A stretch of DNA of 64,000 bases from Algoriphagus sp. (GCF_030694375.1 NZ_JAUXYL010000046.1:186001-250000); one strand, 5' to 3'; shown: positions 27,899 to 36,386, numbered from the stretch's first letter. A program made the numbers and translations. The notes: generated by a model from the sequence alone, not told the origin.

Positions 27899-27906
27899 TA
27901 AATTTG
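27899..27906 (+). promoter_or_regulatory. TAnnTTTG box abutting the histidine kinase start
   Basis: TAAATTTG matches the -7 box exactly and ends 4 bp before ATG 27911. A transcript starting at the usual distance would begin at or near the start codon and so be leaderless. Confidence 0.5.
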
Positions 27907-27910
27907 TGTG

Positions 27911-29623
27911 ATGTCCAAAGGTAATATCACCCTTATTGTAGTTTTGATGTCGCTGGCAAGCTTTGGCTTGATGGGCTTTCAATACTATTGGGTCAGAAAT
28001 GCTGTAAGGATTAATCAGGAAAGATTCGATCAAAATGTGCTTCAGGTACTTTCCAGTACAATCAATGAGTTGGAAAAAGGTGAAACGAGTGATGTCCTGC
28101 TTAGCCAACTTATTCAGGATTCAGCGCTTCAGGAGACTATATTCAAAAAAATCGATCCTATTGAGCTTCAAATCCAAACCTCCCCTCGATATAGCCGCCC
28201 ATCAGTCGTAGACACCATGCTTTCCTTACCCGCGCCTCAGGTGAGTGAGACGTTTCGTCGTATGTTGCTTTCTCGTGGAGTGGATATTTCTGTAGTTTCT
28301 GAATTGGAAAATTTCTTCACCTACTTGACTCCTGAGATTGCCTCGAGGATGTTCACTCCTGACGAAATGCAAATTTTGCTTCAGGAAAAAGAGCGGCAGT
28401 TAGATTTCCTGAGTAAAAGTCAAGGTTTCCTTCGACAGAGAAGGCAAAATAAGCCAATCATATCTTCCTTTGAAACAGAGATCATTCTTTCTGATGATGC
28501 GATCGACAAGATCGTAAAGACGAATATCAAAATTGACTTAATTAATCAGGCTATAGCTGAGTGGGCAGAGGGGCAGCGCGCTATTTTAGACCGCTTAGAT
28601 ACTGGAAAAGTCAGGCTAATGCTTAAGCAGCGCTTGGTCGAAAAAGGAATTTCCGAGGATTTTGAGTTGGCATTGCTTAATGATAAGGCAGAAATGGTGC
28701 CCATTGGCCAAGTAGCTGACCCCTTGAGATTAAAAAATCATGGAGTCCAAGCCAAGCTTTTCCCTAATGATATTCTAGGCAAGGATAACTTTCTGTTCAT
28801 CTTTTTCCCTGAGAAAAATAATCACGTGATCCGGCAAGTCTGGCTTCCGATCTTCAGCTCCGTCGTTTTCATCTTCGTGATCATTTTTTGCTTCGTCTAC
28901 GCGATCAAAGTCATCATCCGACAGAAGGAGCTTTCCAAAATCAAAAACGATTTTATAAATAACATGACCCACGAATTTAAGACTCCACTGGCTACGGTGA
29001 GTCTTGCCGTGGAAGCTCTTCAGGACCCTGAGCTGTCCAATCATGATAAATTCCGAACCCGATACCTTGGAATCATCAAAGACGAAAATAAGCGCTTGGT
29101 AACCCAAGTTGAAAAAGTACTGCAAGCAGCCGCGCTGGAAAAAAAGGATTTCCAACTCAAAATCGAAACAATCAATTTGACTGATTTGCTGGAGAGCAAT
29201 GTAGATCAAATCAGTCTTCAGGTGGAGAAACGCGGCGGGAAAATAAACTTTGTCAACAAACTCAGAGATCCCGAAATTGAAGGAGATGCCTTTCACCTTA
29301 CCCACCTGATCAATAACTTACTGGACAACGCCAACAAATATTCCAAAGAAAATCCGGTCATACGGGTGGAAGCTTGGGAAGAAGCAGATCGGGTTTTTAT
29401 TTGCATCGAGGATAAAGGGATCGGGATGAATAAAGATGCCCAGAAAAAGATTTTTGATAAATTCTATCGGGTACCAACCGGTAACGTACACGACGTAAAA
29501 GGCTTCGGACTCGGGCTTTCTTATGTCAAAACTATGCTGGAAGCCCATAAAGGCGAAATTCAAGTGCAATCAGAAACCGGAAAAGGAAGTATCTTCACCA
29601 TTAACCTACCCAAAAAACAATGA
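27911..29623 (+). CDS. sensor histidine kinase (RprX-like)
   Basis: Membrane sensor kinase of about 570 residues. The second codon of the GTG ATG pair (27911) is taken as start. Two transmembrane helices (about 8-28 and 311-335) enclose a ~280-residue periplasmic sensor that is helix-rich and has no family I can name. The kinase part has the HisKA motif FINNMTHEFKTPL (acceptor His about 354), the N box NNLLDNANKYS, G1 DKGIGM and G2 GFGLGLSYVK. The architecture and pairing resemble Bacteroides RprX. The stop overlaps the next start by 4 bp, so it is translationally coupled to its regulator. Confidence 0.92.
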   Translation: MSKGNITLIVVLMSLASFGLMGFQYYWVRNAVRINQERFDQNVLQVLSSTINELEKGETSDVLLSQLIQDSALQETIFKKIDPIELQIQTSPRYSRPSVVDTMLSLPAPQVSETFRRMLLSRGVDISVVSELENFFTYLTPEIASRMFTPDEMQILLQEKERQLDFLSKSQGFLRQRRQNKPIISSFETEIILSDDAIDKIVKTNIKIDLINQAIAEWAEGQRAILDRLDTGKVRLMLKQRLVEKGISEDFELALLNDKAEMVPIGQVADPLRLKNHGVQAKLFPNDILGKDNFLFIFFPEKNNHVIRQVWLPIFSSVVFIFVIIFCFVYAIKVIIRQKELSKIKNDFINNMTHEFKTPLATVSLAVEALQDPELSNHDKFRTRYLGIIKDENKRLVTQVEKVLQAAALEKKDFQLKIETINLTDLLESNVDQISLQVEKRGGKINFVNKLRDPEIEGDAFHLTHLINNLLDNANKYSKENPVIRVEAWEEADRVFICIEDKGIGMNKDAQKKIFDKFYRVPTGNVHDVKGFGLGLSYVKTMLEAHKGEIQVQSETGKGSIFTINLPKKQ

Positions 29624-30315
29624 GCAAGGCCAAACTATTAGTCGTAGAAGATGATCCAAACTTGGGAGATATCTTAAAGGAGTATCTGGAAATGAAAGGC
29701 TATGAGCCCACACTTTGCAGAGATGGGGAGGAAGGCTGGAATAAATTCAAGAAAGACAAATACGATCTATGTCTTTTGGATATTATGATGCCAAAGAAGG
29801 ACGGATTTACGCTAGCCAAGGAAATCAAGAAAGTGCAGGAAAACCTTCCAATACTTTTTCTGACCGCCAAAAATCAAAAAGATGACATTATCGAAGGCCT
29901 GAAAATCGGAGCGGATGATTACCTTACGAAGCCATTCTCTATGGAAGAATTGCTCTTGAGGATAACAGCTATCCTTCGCAGAACTCAAAAGTCAACCGAA
30001 ATCTCAGCGTTGAAAACCTATACGTTTGGTGATTTTGTCCTGCATTACGATGAGCAGTTTATCGAAGGCCCTGAGGGAAGGCACAAGCTGACTTCTAAGG
30101 AAAACGAGTTGATCCGACTCCTTGCTTCAGAGATCAATAAGTTGGTCAACAGAAGTCATGCGCTCAAGCAGATCTGGGGAGATGACAGCTACTTCAATGC
30201 CCGCTCCATGGATGTGTACCTGAGCAAAATCCGCAAAATCCTCAAAGACGATCCAAAAGTCCAGATCATTACCATTCACGGAGAAGGATTTAAGATGATT
30301 GTGGGGGAAGGATAA
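29620..30315 (+). CDS. OmpR-family response regulator (RprY-like)
   Basis: Regulator partner of the upstream kinase. The 231-residue protein has a receiver domain (VVEDD at residues 8-12, phospho-acceptor Asp54 in LLDIMMPKKDG, Lys in LTKPF) and a C-terminal winged helix (KLTSKENELIRLLA, NARSMDVYLSKIRKIL, ITIHGEGFKM) typical of the OmpR group. Overlaps the kinase gene by 4 bp and is followed by a terminator. The regulon is unknown. Confidence 0.94.
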   Translation: MSKAKLLVVEDDPNLGDILKEYLEMKGYEPTLCRDGEEGWNKFKKDKYDLCLLDIMMPKKDGFTLAKEIKKVQENLPILFLTAKNQKDDIIEGLKIGADDYLTKPFSMEELLLRITAILRRTQKSTEISALKTYTFGDFVLHYDEQFIEGPEGRHKLTSKENELIRLLASEINKLVNRSHALKQIWGDDSYFNARSMDVYLSKIRKILKDDPKVQIITIHGEGFKMIVGEG

Positions 30316-30355
30316 TTGGAGAAGCTAGTAGCTAGACATAAGTATCAAGATTTTG

Positions 30356-30389
30356 AAATCCCGGGGTAGAGATGCTCCGGGGTTTTTAT
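30356..30389 (+). terminator. terminator of the two-component operon
   Basis: AAATCCCGG (30356-30364) pairs with CCGGGGTTT (30377-30385) with one G:U pair, followed by a T-rich tract, about 40 bp past the regulator stop codon. Confidence 0.82.
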
Positions 30390-30417
30390 TTTTTCCCGCA
30401 GGTTTCCGGAGAAAAAG

Positions 30418-30439
30418 ACACAGATCAACACAGATTTTT
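30418..30439. repeat. solo fragment of the CACAGATT repeat family
   Basis: ACACAGATCAACACAGATTTT resembles the word pattern of the elements flanking the GxxExxY gene at 36387. Only one arm is present, so it looks like a remnant or solo arm between two ordinary genes. Confidence 0.55.
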
Positions 30440-30504
30440 GAGAAAGACAAATCTCCGACTTTCTAACTCCCCTTGACCTCCCAACTTCCTTACCTCCGAA
30501 ACCC

Positions 30505-31515
30505 CTAAACCAACTCCGCCCCGATACCAGGGCCGTCCGGGAAAGTAACCTTCTCTGGTGAAATCCTCACCCCTCTTGCTGGATCTTTGGTCAGTAGCAT
30601 CGCTCCATCCATATCTACATAGTCCAAAAGCGGGGCAATATGGGCAATGGCGGTGATTCCAACAGAGGATTCTGTCATGCAGCCTACCATCGTTTTCATA
30701 CCCAGCGATTTGGCTTCATGGATCATTCGCAGTCCCGGAGTTATGCCTCCTGCTTTGACGAGTTTGACATTGATGGCATGGAATAAGCCGTGACATTTTT
30801 TGACGTCTGATTCTACGATACAGCTTTCATCAGCCATCACAGGAAGTTTTGAGTGTTTGAAAACTTCCTTCATTCCTTCCAAGTCGTCTTTTCCCAACGG
30901 TTGCTCCATAAATTCCACGCCGAGCTTAGCCAATTCTTCAGAATTTCGAATGGCTTGCTCAGCCGTCCAAGCACAGTTGGCATCGATTCGGAAAATTGCA
31001 TCAGTATGCTTTCTCAATGCGCTGACGATTTCCAGATCATTTTCAGTCCCCAGCTTGATCTTGTAGATCGGCCAATCCACTTCTTTCATTTTGGACACCA
31101 TCTTTTCGACCGTATCAATTCCAATGGTGAAGTTGGTAGTGGGAATCGTAGCAGGATTTAAGCCTAGGTATTCATAGAGTTTTTGGCCCTTCTTTTTGGT
31201 GAAAAGATCCCAAGCCGCCATATCGAGTGCACATTGCGCAAATGGGTTTTCATTGAATACTTCCCGGCCCAATTCCCAAAGTTGCTCAGGTGTTTCCCAA
31301 CCCTCGCCTTCAATTACATGCCGAAAAGCCTCCAAAAGCGGAACCATATTCTCAATTGTCATTCCGTAGAATGGATTGGTAGTGGATTCACCCAAGCCGT
31401 AAATGCCGTTTTCCTCCAGCTTTACGATCAAAGTATCTTGAATATCCCGGCTTTGGTGGGCAATTGTAAAGGTGTGTTTTAGAGGAAGGTCAATGACTTG
31501 GTAGCTGAGGTTCAT
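30505..31515 (-). CDS. dipeptide epimerase (enolase superfamily)
   Basis: Likely L-Ala-D/L-Glu epimerase or another dipeptide epimerase, used in recycling peptidoglycan-type peptides. The 336-residue protein has an enolase-like N-terminal cap. The catalytic acid/base lysines are in IYKIKLG, the metal ligands in FRIDANCAW, MEQPL and MADES, and the second lysine in INVKLVKAGG. These are the positions of the YkfB/AEE group. Transcribed alone, opposite to the neighbouring regulators. The dipeptide specificity cannot be read. Confidence 0.88.
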   Translation of the reverse strand: MNLSYQVIDLPLKHTFTIAHQSRDIQDTLIVKLEENGIYGLGESTTNPFYGMTIENMVPLLEAFRHVIEGEGWETPEQLWELGREVFNENPFAQCALDMAAWDLFTKKKGQKLYEYLGLNPATIPTTNFTIGIDTVEKMVSKMKEVDWPIYKIKLGTENDLEIVSALRKHTDAIFRIDANCAWTAEQAIRNSEELAKLGVEFMEQPLGKDDLEGMKEVFKHSKLPVMADESCIVESDVKKCHGLFHAINVKLVKAGGITPGLRMIHEAKSLGMKTMVGCMTESSVGITAIAHIAPLLDYVDMDGAMLLTKDPARGVRISPEKVTFPDGPGIGAELV

Positions 31516-31604
31516 GGGAGGATTTTATGAGCTTGGACAAAAATAGATGAATTTATTTCACTCGATTAGCTAGTTTTAGATTCAGTGATTCAAATGCCAA
31601 TTCT

Positions 31605-33077
31605 ATGAAGAATTCGATACAATTGTACCTCCTTTGTTTTCTGCTTTTTGCCACGAGCTGTAAAATTCAAGCTCAGATAGCTTACGAAAAAATTCCCTCT
31701 GACCGCTTGGAAGCCGCTTTTGAAAGCTACAAAGAACCCACGATCACACACCGTCGATTTAAGCATGCCGATCTTCAGCCTTTGATCCAAAAGCATTCTG
31801 CAGCTTTTCAGATCGAAAAATTAGGCGAATCCGTAGAAGGCAAAAGCATCTCCAGCATGATTTGGGGCAAAGGCCAAACCAAGGTGATGCTTTGGTCTCA
31901 GATGCACGGCAATGAAAGTACGGCAACAATGGCCCTTTTTGACCTGTTCAATTTCTTGGAAGCTTCAGACGATGAGCATGAGGAATTGAGAAAAACCCTA
32001 AAATCCAGCCTCACTCTAAAGTTTATCCCCATGCTTAATCCTGACGGAGCGGATGCATTTAAGCGGAGAAATGGTTTGGACATTGACTTAAATCGCGATG
32101 CGATTTCGCAAATTTCACCGGAGGCAGTGATTCTCAAAAAAGCCAGAGATGACTTCGAACCTGAGTTTGGGTTCAATCTCCATGATCAGCAGATCTATTA
32201 TAATGTGGTCAATACGCCAAAGCAAGCAACAATTTCCCTTTTGGCTCCAGCCTATAATTATGAGACCGAAATCAATGATGTCCGCGGAAATGCAATGAAG
32301 ACCATTGCGGGGATGAATGACATTCTGCAAAATCTGATTCCCGGGCAGGTTGGAAAGTATGATGACGCTTTCGAACCACGTGCCTTTGGAGACAATATCC
32401 AAAAGTGGGGTACCAGTACGATTTTGATCGAATCTGGAGGGTATCCTGGTGATCCGGAGAAGCAATACATCCGCAAGCTGAACTTTATGATAATCCTCAA
32501 TGCACTGCATCAAATCGCCACCAAAGGCTATGAGCAATACACCACTGCCCAGTATTTCGCGATTCCTGATAATGGATTTCAACTCATGGATCTGATCATC
32601 AATGAAATGCAAGTCAACGTGAGGGACAAACTGTATCCCCTCGATCTGGCCATCCGAAGAAGAGAGTCAGAGAATGCTTCCGGATATTTTATGACTGGAT
32701 CAGTGGAGGACTTGGGAGATATGCAGATTTTCTATGGTTTTGAGACCTTGGATGCCACAGGACTTCACTATACTGAGGGGAAAGTTTACCCTACAGCTTT
32801 CGAAAGTGTCGACAAAATTTCCGAAGCTGAAGCGATGGATTTACTTCGTCAGGGCTTTATGGCTGTGAAAGTAAAAAACGGAGAGGCTAGACAAGTACAT
32901 AGACTTCCAATACTGGTGCTGAAGACCACAGAAAAATTCACAGGCGGTTGGACCACCGGTTCCGTTCCCAATTTCTTTTTGGCCAAAGATGGAGTGCTAA
33001 AATATGGTGTCGTCAATGGGTATTTAATTGACCTTGAAAATCCTAAAAAACAGGAATTTCGAAATCGGGTATTTTGA
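31605..33077 (+). CDS. M14 family zinc carboxypeptidase
   Basis: Exported metallocarboxypeptidase of 490 residues. The N-terminus (LYLLCFLLFATSCKI) looks like a lipoprotein signal. Zinc ligands are in SQMHGNESTA and FNLHDQQIYY, with an Arg-rich LDLN-type substrate segment (NGLDIDLNRDA) before the second His. The catalytic Glu is expected in the late part; I did not pin it. Its stop codon overlaps the TTG start of a 53-residue HTH mini-gene. Probably removes C-terminal residues from extracellular peptides. Confidence 0.9.
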   Translation: MKNSIQLYLLCFLLFATSCKIQAQIAYEKIPSDRLEAAFESYKEPTITHRRFKHADLQPLIQKHSAAFQIEKLGESVEGKSISSMIWGKGQTKVMLWSQMHGNESTATMALFDLFNFLEASDDEHEELRKTLKSSLTLKFIPMLNPDGADAFKRRNGLDIDLNRDAISQISPEAVILKKARDDFEPEFGFNLHDQQIYYNVVNTPKQATISLLAPAYNYETEINDVRGNAMKTIAGMNDILQNLIPGQVGKYDDAFEPRAFGDNIQKWGTSTILIESGGYPGDPEKQYIRKLNFMIILNALHQIATKGYEQYTTAQYFAIPDNGFQLMDLIINEMQVNVRDKLYPLDLAIRRRESENASGYFMTGSVEDLGDMQIFYGFETLDATGLHYTEGKVYPTAFESVDKISEAEAMDLLRQGFMAVKVKNGEARQVHRLPILVLKTTEKFTGGWTTGSVPNFFLAKDGVLKYGVVNGYLIDLENPKKQEFRNRVF

Positions 33078-33235
33078 AAAAAGTTCTAGCTGAAAAAATC
33101 GGAATGAATCCCTCTTTGCTTTCTCAGTATGTGAGTGGAAAAAAAAAGCCTTCGATAAACCAATCACAGCGGATCCTTGCCGGCATCAATCGAATTGGAA
33201 GGGAGTTATCAGAATTAAAACTAATTTTTAATTAA
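33074..33235 (+). CDS. short XRE-type HTH protein or truncated antitoxin end
   Basis: 53 residues from TTG 33074, overlapping the carboxypeptidase stop (TTGA). It reads KVLAEKIGMNPSLLSQYVSG, then KKKPSINQSQRI and GRELSELKL, an almost exact HTH-plus-helix end as found at the C-terminus of Bacteroidota XRE/HicB-like regulators. The usual N-terminal domain is absent, so it may be a fragment fused to the end of an unrelated gene rather than a working repressor. A terminator follows directly. Reading may depend on translational coupling to the upstream stop. Confidence 0.55.
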   Translation: MKKVLAEKIGMNPSLLSQYVSGKKKPSINQSQRILAGINRIGRELSELKLIFN

Positions 33236-33240
33236 AGTTA

Positions 33241-33266
33241 AAACCCGCATACTCGGCGGGTTTTTT
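33241..33266 (+). terminator. intrinsic terminator
   Basis: AAACCCGC, a 7-base loop and GCGGGTTT, followed by TTT. Perfect 8-bp stem, 5 bp past the HTH mini-gene stop codon. Confidence 0.88.
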
Positions 33267-33322
33267 GCCTATGAATTTGAAAGAATATCTGGTAAATTCA
33301 TCAATCACTTTTCTAAATCGCC

Positions 33323-34054
33323 ATGCGAAAAAACCTCTCTTCACTGATTTTTGCAATTGCAATCATCATCGCCGCTTTTGTATTTGCCAATGCGGTCATC
33401 AACCGAAACCGTCCACAGGGAATGATCCACGTGACGGGTTTGGGGGAGCAGAATTTTACTTCGGATCTGGTGGTTTGGGAGGGAAATTTCTCCCGGGAAA
33501 GCAAGGATCTAAAAGCTGCTTATGCAAGCTTGGAAAGTGATCGAACGGCCGTCACCAATTACCTCAAATCAAAGGGTATTCCCTTCGAGCAATTGGTGTT
33601 CAATGCAGTCAGTACTAATCCCATTTACCAACAAAATTATACTGCAAACGGAAACTACGCCGGACAGACTTTTCAGGGATATCAGTTAAACCAGTCCTTG
33701 GTCATCGAATCCAAGGAGGTGGAAAAAGTGGAGAAAATCAGCCGTGAAATCACCGAATTGCTCAATCAGGGGATCACATTCTATTCTCAGCCACCCCGGT
33801 ATTACTATACCCAACTGGAATCTCTGAAACTGGAAATGATCGCCAAGGCGACAGAGGACGGTAGAATCCGGGCCGAGCGAATCGCTGAAAACTCAAATTC
33901 CAGCTTGGGAGATCTCGTCACTGCCAACATGGGGATTTTCCAGATCACCGGCCAAAACTCAGGTGAAGACTACTCCTGGGGAGGCACATTCAATACCTCG
34001 GCAAAAAACAAAACGGCTTCCATCACGATGAAGCTGAGTTTTGAGGTGGATTAA
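33323..34054 (+). CDS. SIMPL domain (DUF541) protein
   Basis: 243 residues with a single N-terminal membrane anchor (LIFAIAIIIAAFVFANAVI), the rest periplasmic. The SIMPL fold is indicated by IHVTGLGEQNFTSDLVVW, the YQLNQSLVIESKEVEKVEKI strand-helix segment and the closing KTASITMKLSFEVD. SIMPL/DUF541 proteins (such as E. coli YggE) are linked to oxidative-stress tolerance, but with no defined mechanism. It is followed within 25 bp by rlmF, which has its own promoter-like box. Confidence 0.88.
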   Translation: MRKNLSSLIFAIAIIIAAFVFANAVINRNRPQGMIHVTGLGEQNFTSDLVVWEGNFSRESKDLKAAYASLESDRTAVTNYLKSKGIPFEQLVFNAVSTNPIYQQNYTANGNYAGQTFQGYQLNQSLVIESKEVEKVEKISREITELLNQGITFYSQPPRYYYTQLESLKLEMIAKATEDGRIRAERIAENSNSSLGDLVTANMGIFQITGQNSGEDYSWGGTFNTSAKNKTASITMKLSFEVD

Positions 34055-34065
34055 GGTGAAAAGGG

Positions 34066-34073
34066 TAGTTTTG
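34066..34073 (+). promoter_or_regulatory. TAnnTTTG box abutting rlmF
   Basis: TAGTTTTG ends 5 bp before ATG 34079; a TTTTG lies about 22 bp upstream of it. A transcript from here would be nearly leaderless. Confidence 0.5.
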
Positions 34074-34078
34074 TCTAC

Positions 34079-35032
34079 ATGAAGAAGCAAACTCCACAGC
34101 CAAGTCTTCACCCCCGAAATCTCCATCAAGGGCGCTACGATTTGGAGTTGCTTTCAGATTCTTTGCCGGAGCTGAAAGCACATATTTTCAAAAACGAGCA
34201 TGGGAATCTGACTTTGGATTTTGCCGACCCGAAAGCCGTCAAATCCCTCAATCGCGCTCTTTTAAAGTATTTTTACCAAATCGAGTTTTGGGATATTCCT
34301 GTTGGATTTCTTTGTCCTCCGATTCCAGGTCGGGCGGATTACATTCACTATTTGGCTGACGTGCTTGGAGAAAGCAAGGATGGCAAAATCCCAACAGGCT
34401 CAAAAATCAAGGTTTTGGATATAGGAACCGGGGCAAATTTGATCTATCCTATTTTAGGGAATTCGATTTATGATTGGAGTTTTGTAGGATCGGAGTTGAA
34501 TCCAGTAGCTATGGAATCGGCTCAAAAAATCATCGCGCAGAATCAAAAATTGCAAGCTAAAATTGAACTCCGTTTGCAGCCTGATTCATCCAGAATTTTC
34601 TCCAACGTCATCCTTGCTGAGGAATTTTTCGACCTGACGATTTGCAATCCTCCTTTTCACGAATCTGCCCAAGCTGCCCAAGAGGTCAGCCGGCGAAAAG
34701 TCCGAAATCTAACCGGAAAGTTGACTTCAAAACCAGTATTGAACTTTGGAGGACAAGCTGATGAATTGTGGACAGATGGGGGAGAATTGGAGTTTATCCG
34801 AAAAATGATTGAGGAAAGCATGAGATTCAAGAATCAAGTTTGTTGGTTTACGACTTTGGTATCGAAGTCCGAAAATCTAAAATCAATTTATTATCAACTT
34901 GAAAAAGCTGGGGTTTTTTCCCAAAAAACGATCGATATGGCTCAGGGAAATAAGCAAAGTCGATTTGTGGCTTGGACTTTTTTGACTGAAAAGCAGCGGG
35001 AAAATAGGTCTGAAGGTCATCGGGTCGGATAA
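34079..35032 (+). CDS. rlmF: 23S rRNA (adenine-1618-N6)-methyltransferase
   Basis: Adds a methyl group to A1618 of 23S rRNA using SAM. The 317-residue protein opens with LHPRNLHQGRYDLELL, the RlmF/YbiN signature. It has the SAM-binding DIGTGANLIYPIL and the N6-methylase motif NPPFHESA, and later a RFVAWTF segment typical of the family. A likely own promoter box lies 5 bp upstream. It follows the SIMPL gene. Confidence 0.95.
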   Translation: MKKQTPQPSLHPRNLHQGRYDLELLSDSLPELKAHIFKNEHGNLTLDFADPKAVKSLNRALLKYFYQIEFWDIPVGFLCPPIPGRADYIHYLADVLGESKDGKIPTGSKIKVLDIGTGANLIYPILGNSIYDWSFVGSELNPVAMESAQKIIAQNQKLQAKIELRLQPDSSRIFSNVILAEEFFDLTICNPPFHESAQAAQEVSRRKVRNLTGKLTSKPVLNFGGQADELWTDGGELEFIRKMIEESMRFKNQVCWFTTLVSKSENLKSIYYQLEKAGVFSQKTIDMAQGNKQSRFVAWTFLTEKQRENRSEGHRVG

Positions 35033-35085
35033 TTGCGATTTCTGCAATTATTAATTCTGAAATTCGCAATTCCTGGATATTCAAT

Positions 35086-35119
35086 AGTTTGATTGATAAT
35101 AAATTAGATCAATCAAACT
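35086..35119. promoter_or_regulatory. 12-bp perfect inverted repeat upstream of a small membrane-protein gene
   Basis: AGTTTGATTGAT and ATCAATCAAACT are separated by 10 bases. It lies 10-43 bp upstream of the start at 35129 and about 50 bp past rlmF. It could be a regulator binding site or, with the T-rich tail, a weak terminator for rlmF. Confidence 0.5.
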
Positions 35120-35128
35120 TTAATTCTT

Positions 35129-35515
35129 ATGAAAACAGCATTTCTTATTTTGATGATTTTAGCAACAATTAATTTTTGTTTTGGCCAGGAAACTAATTCC
35201 AAAAAGTCATATCAAGACTACAAAAGAGAAGGGAACTTAGAGATGATAATCGGTTCGGCCTTGTTAGTTGGTTCAGCATTGATATTCGTTCATGCCGCCC
35301 AAGGAAATGTCCCAATGAATAATATTAGAAATTTAGTAGTGGGGGGAGCGCTTATTCTTGGCGCAAGTATCGTTGTTTTATCCTCCTCAGGCAAAAGTTT
35401 CAAAAAAGCGAGAGAACTTTCTGCAAATCTGGACTACAAACCCATGGAGATACAGAGGTTTTCAAGCAGACAAATGGCCGGAGTTCCAGTAGTTTCGATA
35501 AGGATTAAATTTTAA
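35129..35515 (+). CDS. small secreted or membrane protein of unknown function
   Basis: 128 residues: signal peptide (LILMILATINFCFGQ), then a polar stretch and two hydrophobic segments (MIIGSALLVGSALIF and LVVGGALILGASIVVL), and a basic C-terminal tail with KSFKKARELS. No family recognised. It is preceded by a perfect 12-bp inverted repeat that may regulate it. Confidence 0.65.
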   Translation: MKTAFLILMILATINFCFGQETNSKKSYQDYKREGNLEMIIGSALLVGSALIFVHAAQGNVPMNNIRNLVVGGALILGASIVVLSSSGKSFKKARELSANLDYKPMEIQRFSSRQMAGVPVVSIRIKF

Positions 35516-35636
35516 CTGCAACATGCTCAAAGAAAGAAGCCAAGCTAATTTACTAGCATGGCTTCTTTTAATCATATTTTTTGGAAGCAGATTGTGTCTG
35601 ACAACCGACAGCCAGGTCTCCGCGAAACGCAAATTT

Positions 35637-35708
35637 TCAGGAATTAAGCGTATACGCTACGCTGATTTCCATATTCAAGACTTTGGATATCGGACAATTT
35701 TCTTCAGC
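35637..35708 (-). pseudogene. duplicated 3' end of osmC (24 codons)
   Basis: On the minus strand the 72 bases read AEENCPISKVLNM, EISVAYTLNS and stop. This matches the last 23 residues of the intact OsmC-family gene ending at 35749 (AEENCPISKALNM, EISVEYTLNA), with 20 of 23 residues identical. Nothing upstream of the match resembles the rest of OsmC, so this is a remnant of a tandem duplicate or of a partial recombination. Confidence 0.8.
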
Positions 35709-35720
35709 ACCTATCGCCGT

Positions 35721-35740
35721 GGTCTGTGGAGACACAGACC
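35721..35740. repeat. 8-bp palindromic hairpin between the osmC copies
   Basis: GGTCTGTG-GAGA-CACAGACC is a perfect stem-loop between the remnant osmC tail and the intact gene. No U-tract follows on either strand. The CACAGA word recalls the repeat family at 36238. Confidence 0.6.
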
Positions 35741-35748
35741 AAAAGTAA

Positions 35749-36162
35749 TTATGCGTTCAGTGTATATTCCACACTGATCTCCATATTCAATGCCTTGGAA
35801 ATCGGGCAGTTTTCTTCTGCGTCTTTTACCTGCTTGGCAAATTCTTCTTCGGAGATGCCTTCTACCTGAGCCTTAAGCACTAAGTGAGATTTCTTCAGCG
35901 TGCCGTCCTCAAAAGTGATGTTGGAAGTTACGTTTAGTTCCTTCGGAGGAAAATTGGCAGCGGTCAGGTTGAAGCTGAGCTTCATCGCAAAGCAGCCAGA
36001 ATGAGCGGCAGCGATGAGTTCTTCGGGATTTGTTCCTACTCCGTCTTCAAATCGGGTGTTGAAAGAGTATTGTGTTTTGTTTAAGACAGTGCTTGCTGTG
36101 GTCAAATGGCCTTTGCCTTCTTTTCCGGTTCCGTTCCAAACGGCAGTTGCTTTTCTGATCAT
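35749..36162 (-). CDS. OsmC family peroxiredoxin-like protein
   Basis: Thiol-dependent peroxidase of the OsmC/Ohr fold, protecting against organic hydroperoxides. The 137-residue protein has the two redox cysteines in AHSGCFAM and EENCPISK and the start segment RKATAVWNGTGKEGKG. The order matches OsmC (about 140 residues). A partial duplicate of its 3' end lies just downstream, and one arm of the CACAGATT element lies 76 bp above its start. Confidence 0.93.
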   Translation of the reverse strand: MIRKATAVWNGTGKEGKGHLTTASTVLNKTQYSFNTRFEDGVGTNPEELIAAAHSGCFAMKLSFNLTAANFPPKELNVTSNITFEDGTLKKSHLVLKAQVEGISEEEFAKQVKDAEENCPISKALNMEISVEYTLNA

Positions 36163-36237
36163 GGGATTAAAGAGATTTGAGGTTAAAATATGGTATTATA
36201 AGGCTTTTTGAAGGGTTTAAGTTTCTTGTTTTTTGAA

Positions 36238-36367
36238 TTTCCCACAGATTTTCACGGATTAAAATCACAGATTAACACAGAAATTAGGCAATATATCTGA
36301 ACTAAAAATAAAGAAATTCAAAAAATCTGTGCTAATCCGTGCCCTTTTCTGTGCTAATCTGTGGGAA
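36238..36367. repeat. inverted-repeat element A1 (CACAGATT words), left of GxxExxY gene
   Basis: The ends TTCCCACAGATT (36239-36250) and AATCTGTGGGAA (36356-36367) are a perfect 12-bp inverted repeat. The arms are built of repeated CACAGATT/CACGGATT words and their complements, giving a long imperfect hairpin. The first 46 bases match the left arm of element A2 (36775-36820) with only two differences, so A1 and A2 are direct copies bracketing the gene. Confidence 0.85.
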
Positions 36368-36386
36368 CTATTTTTTAATTTAGACA

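Noticed and set aside
27689-27907. Lysine riboswitch upstream of lysA
   Set aside because: The leader is too short and lacks the multi-helix core; only a simple terminator-like hairpin is present.
35523-35777. 84-residue plus-strand frame between the small membrane-protein gene and osmC
   Set aside because: Runs antisense across the osmC tail remnant and hairpin; the coding pattern belongs to the minus strand.
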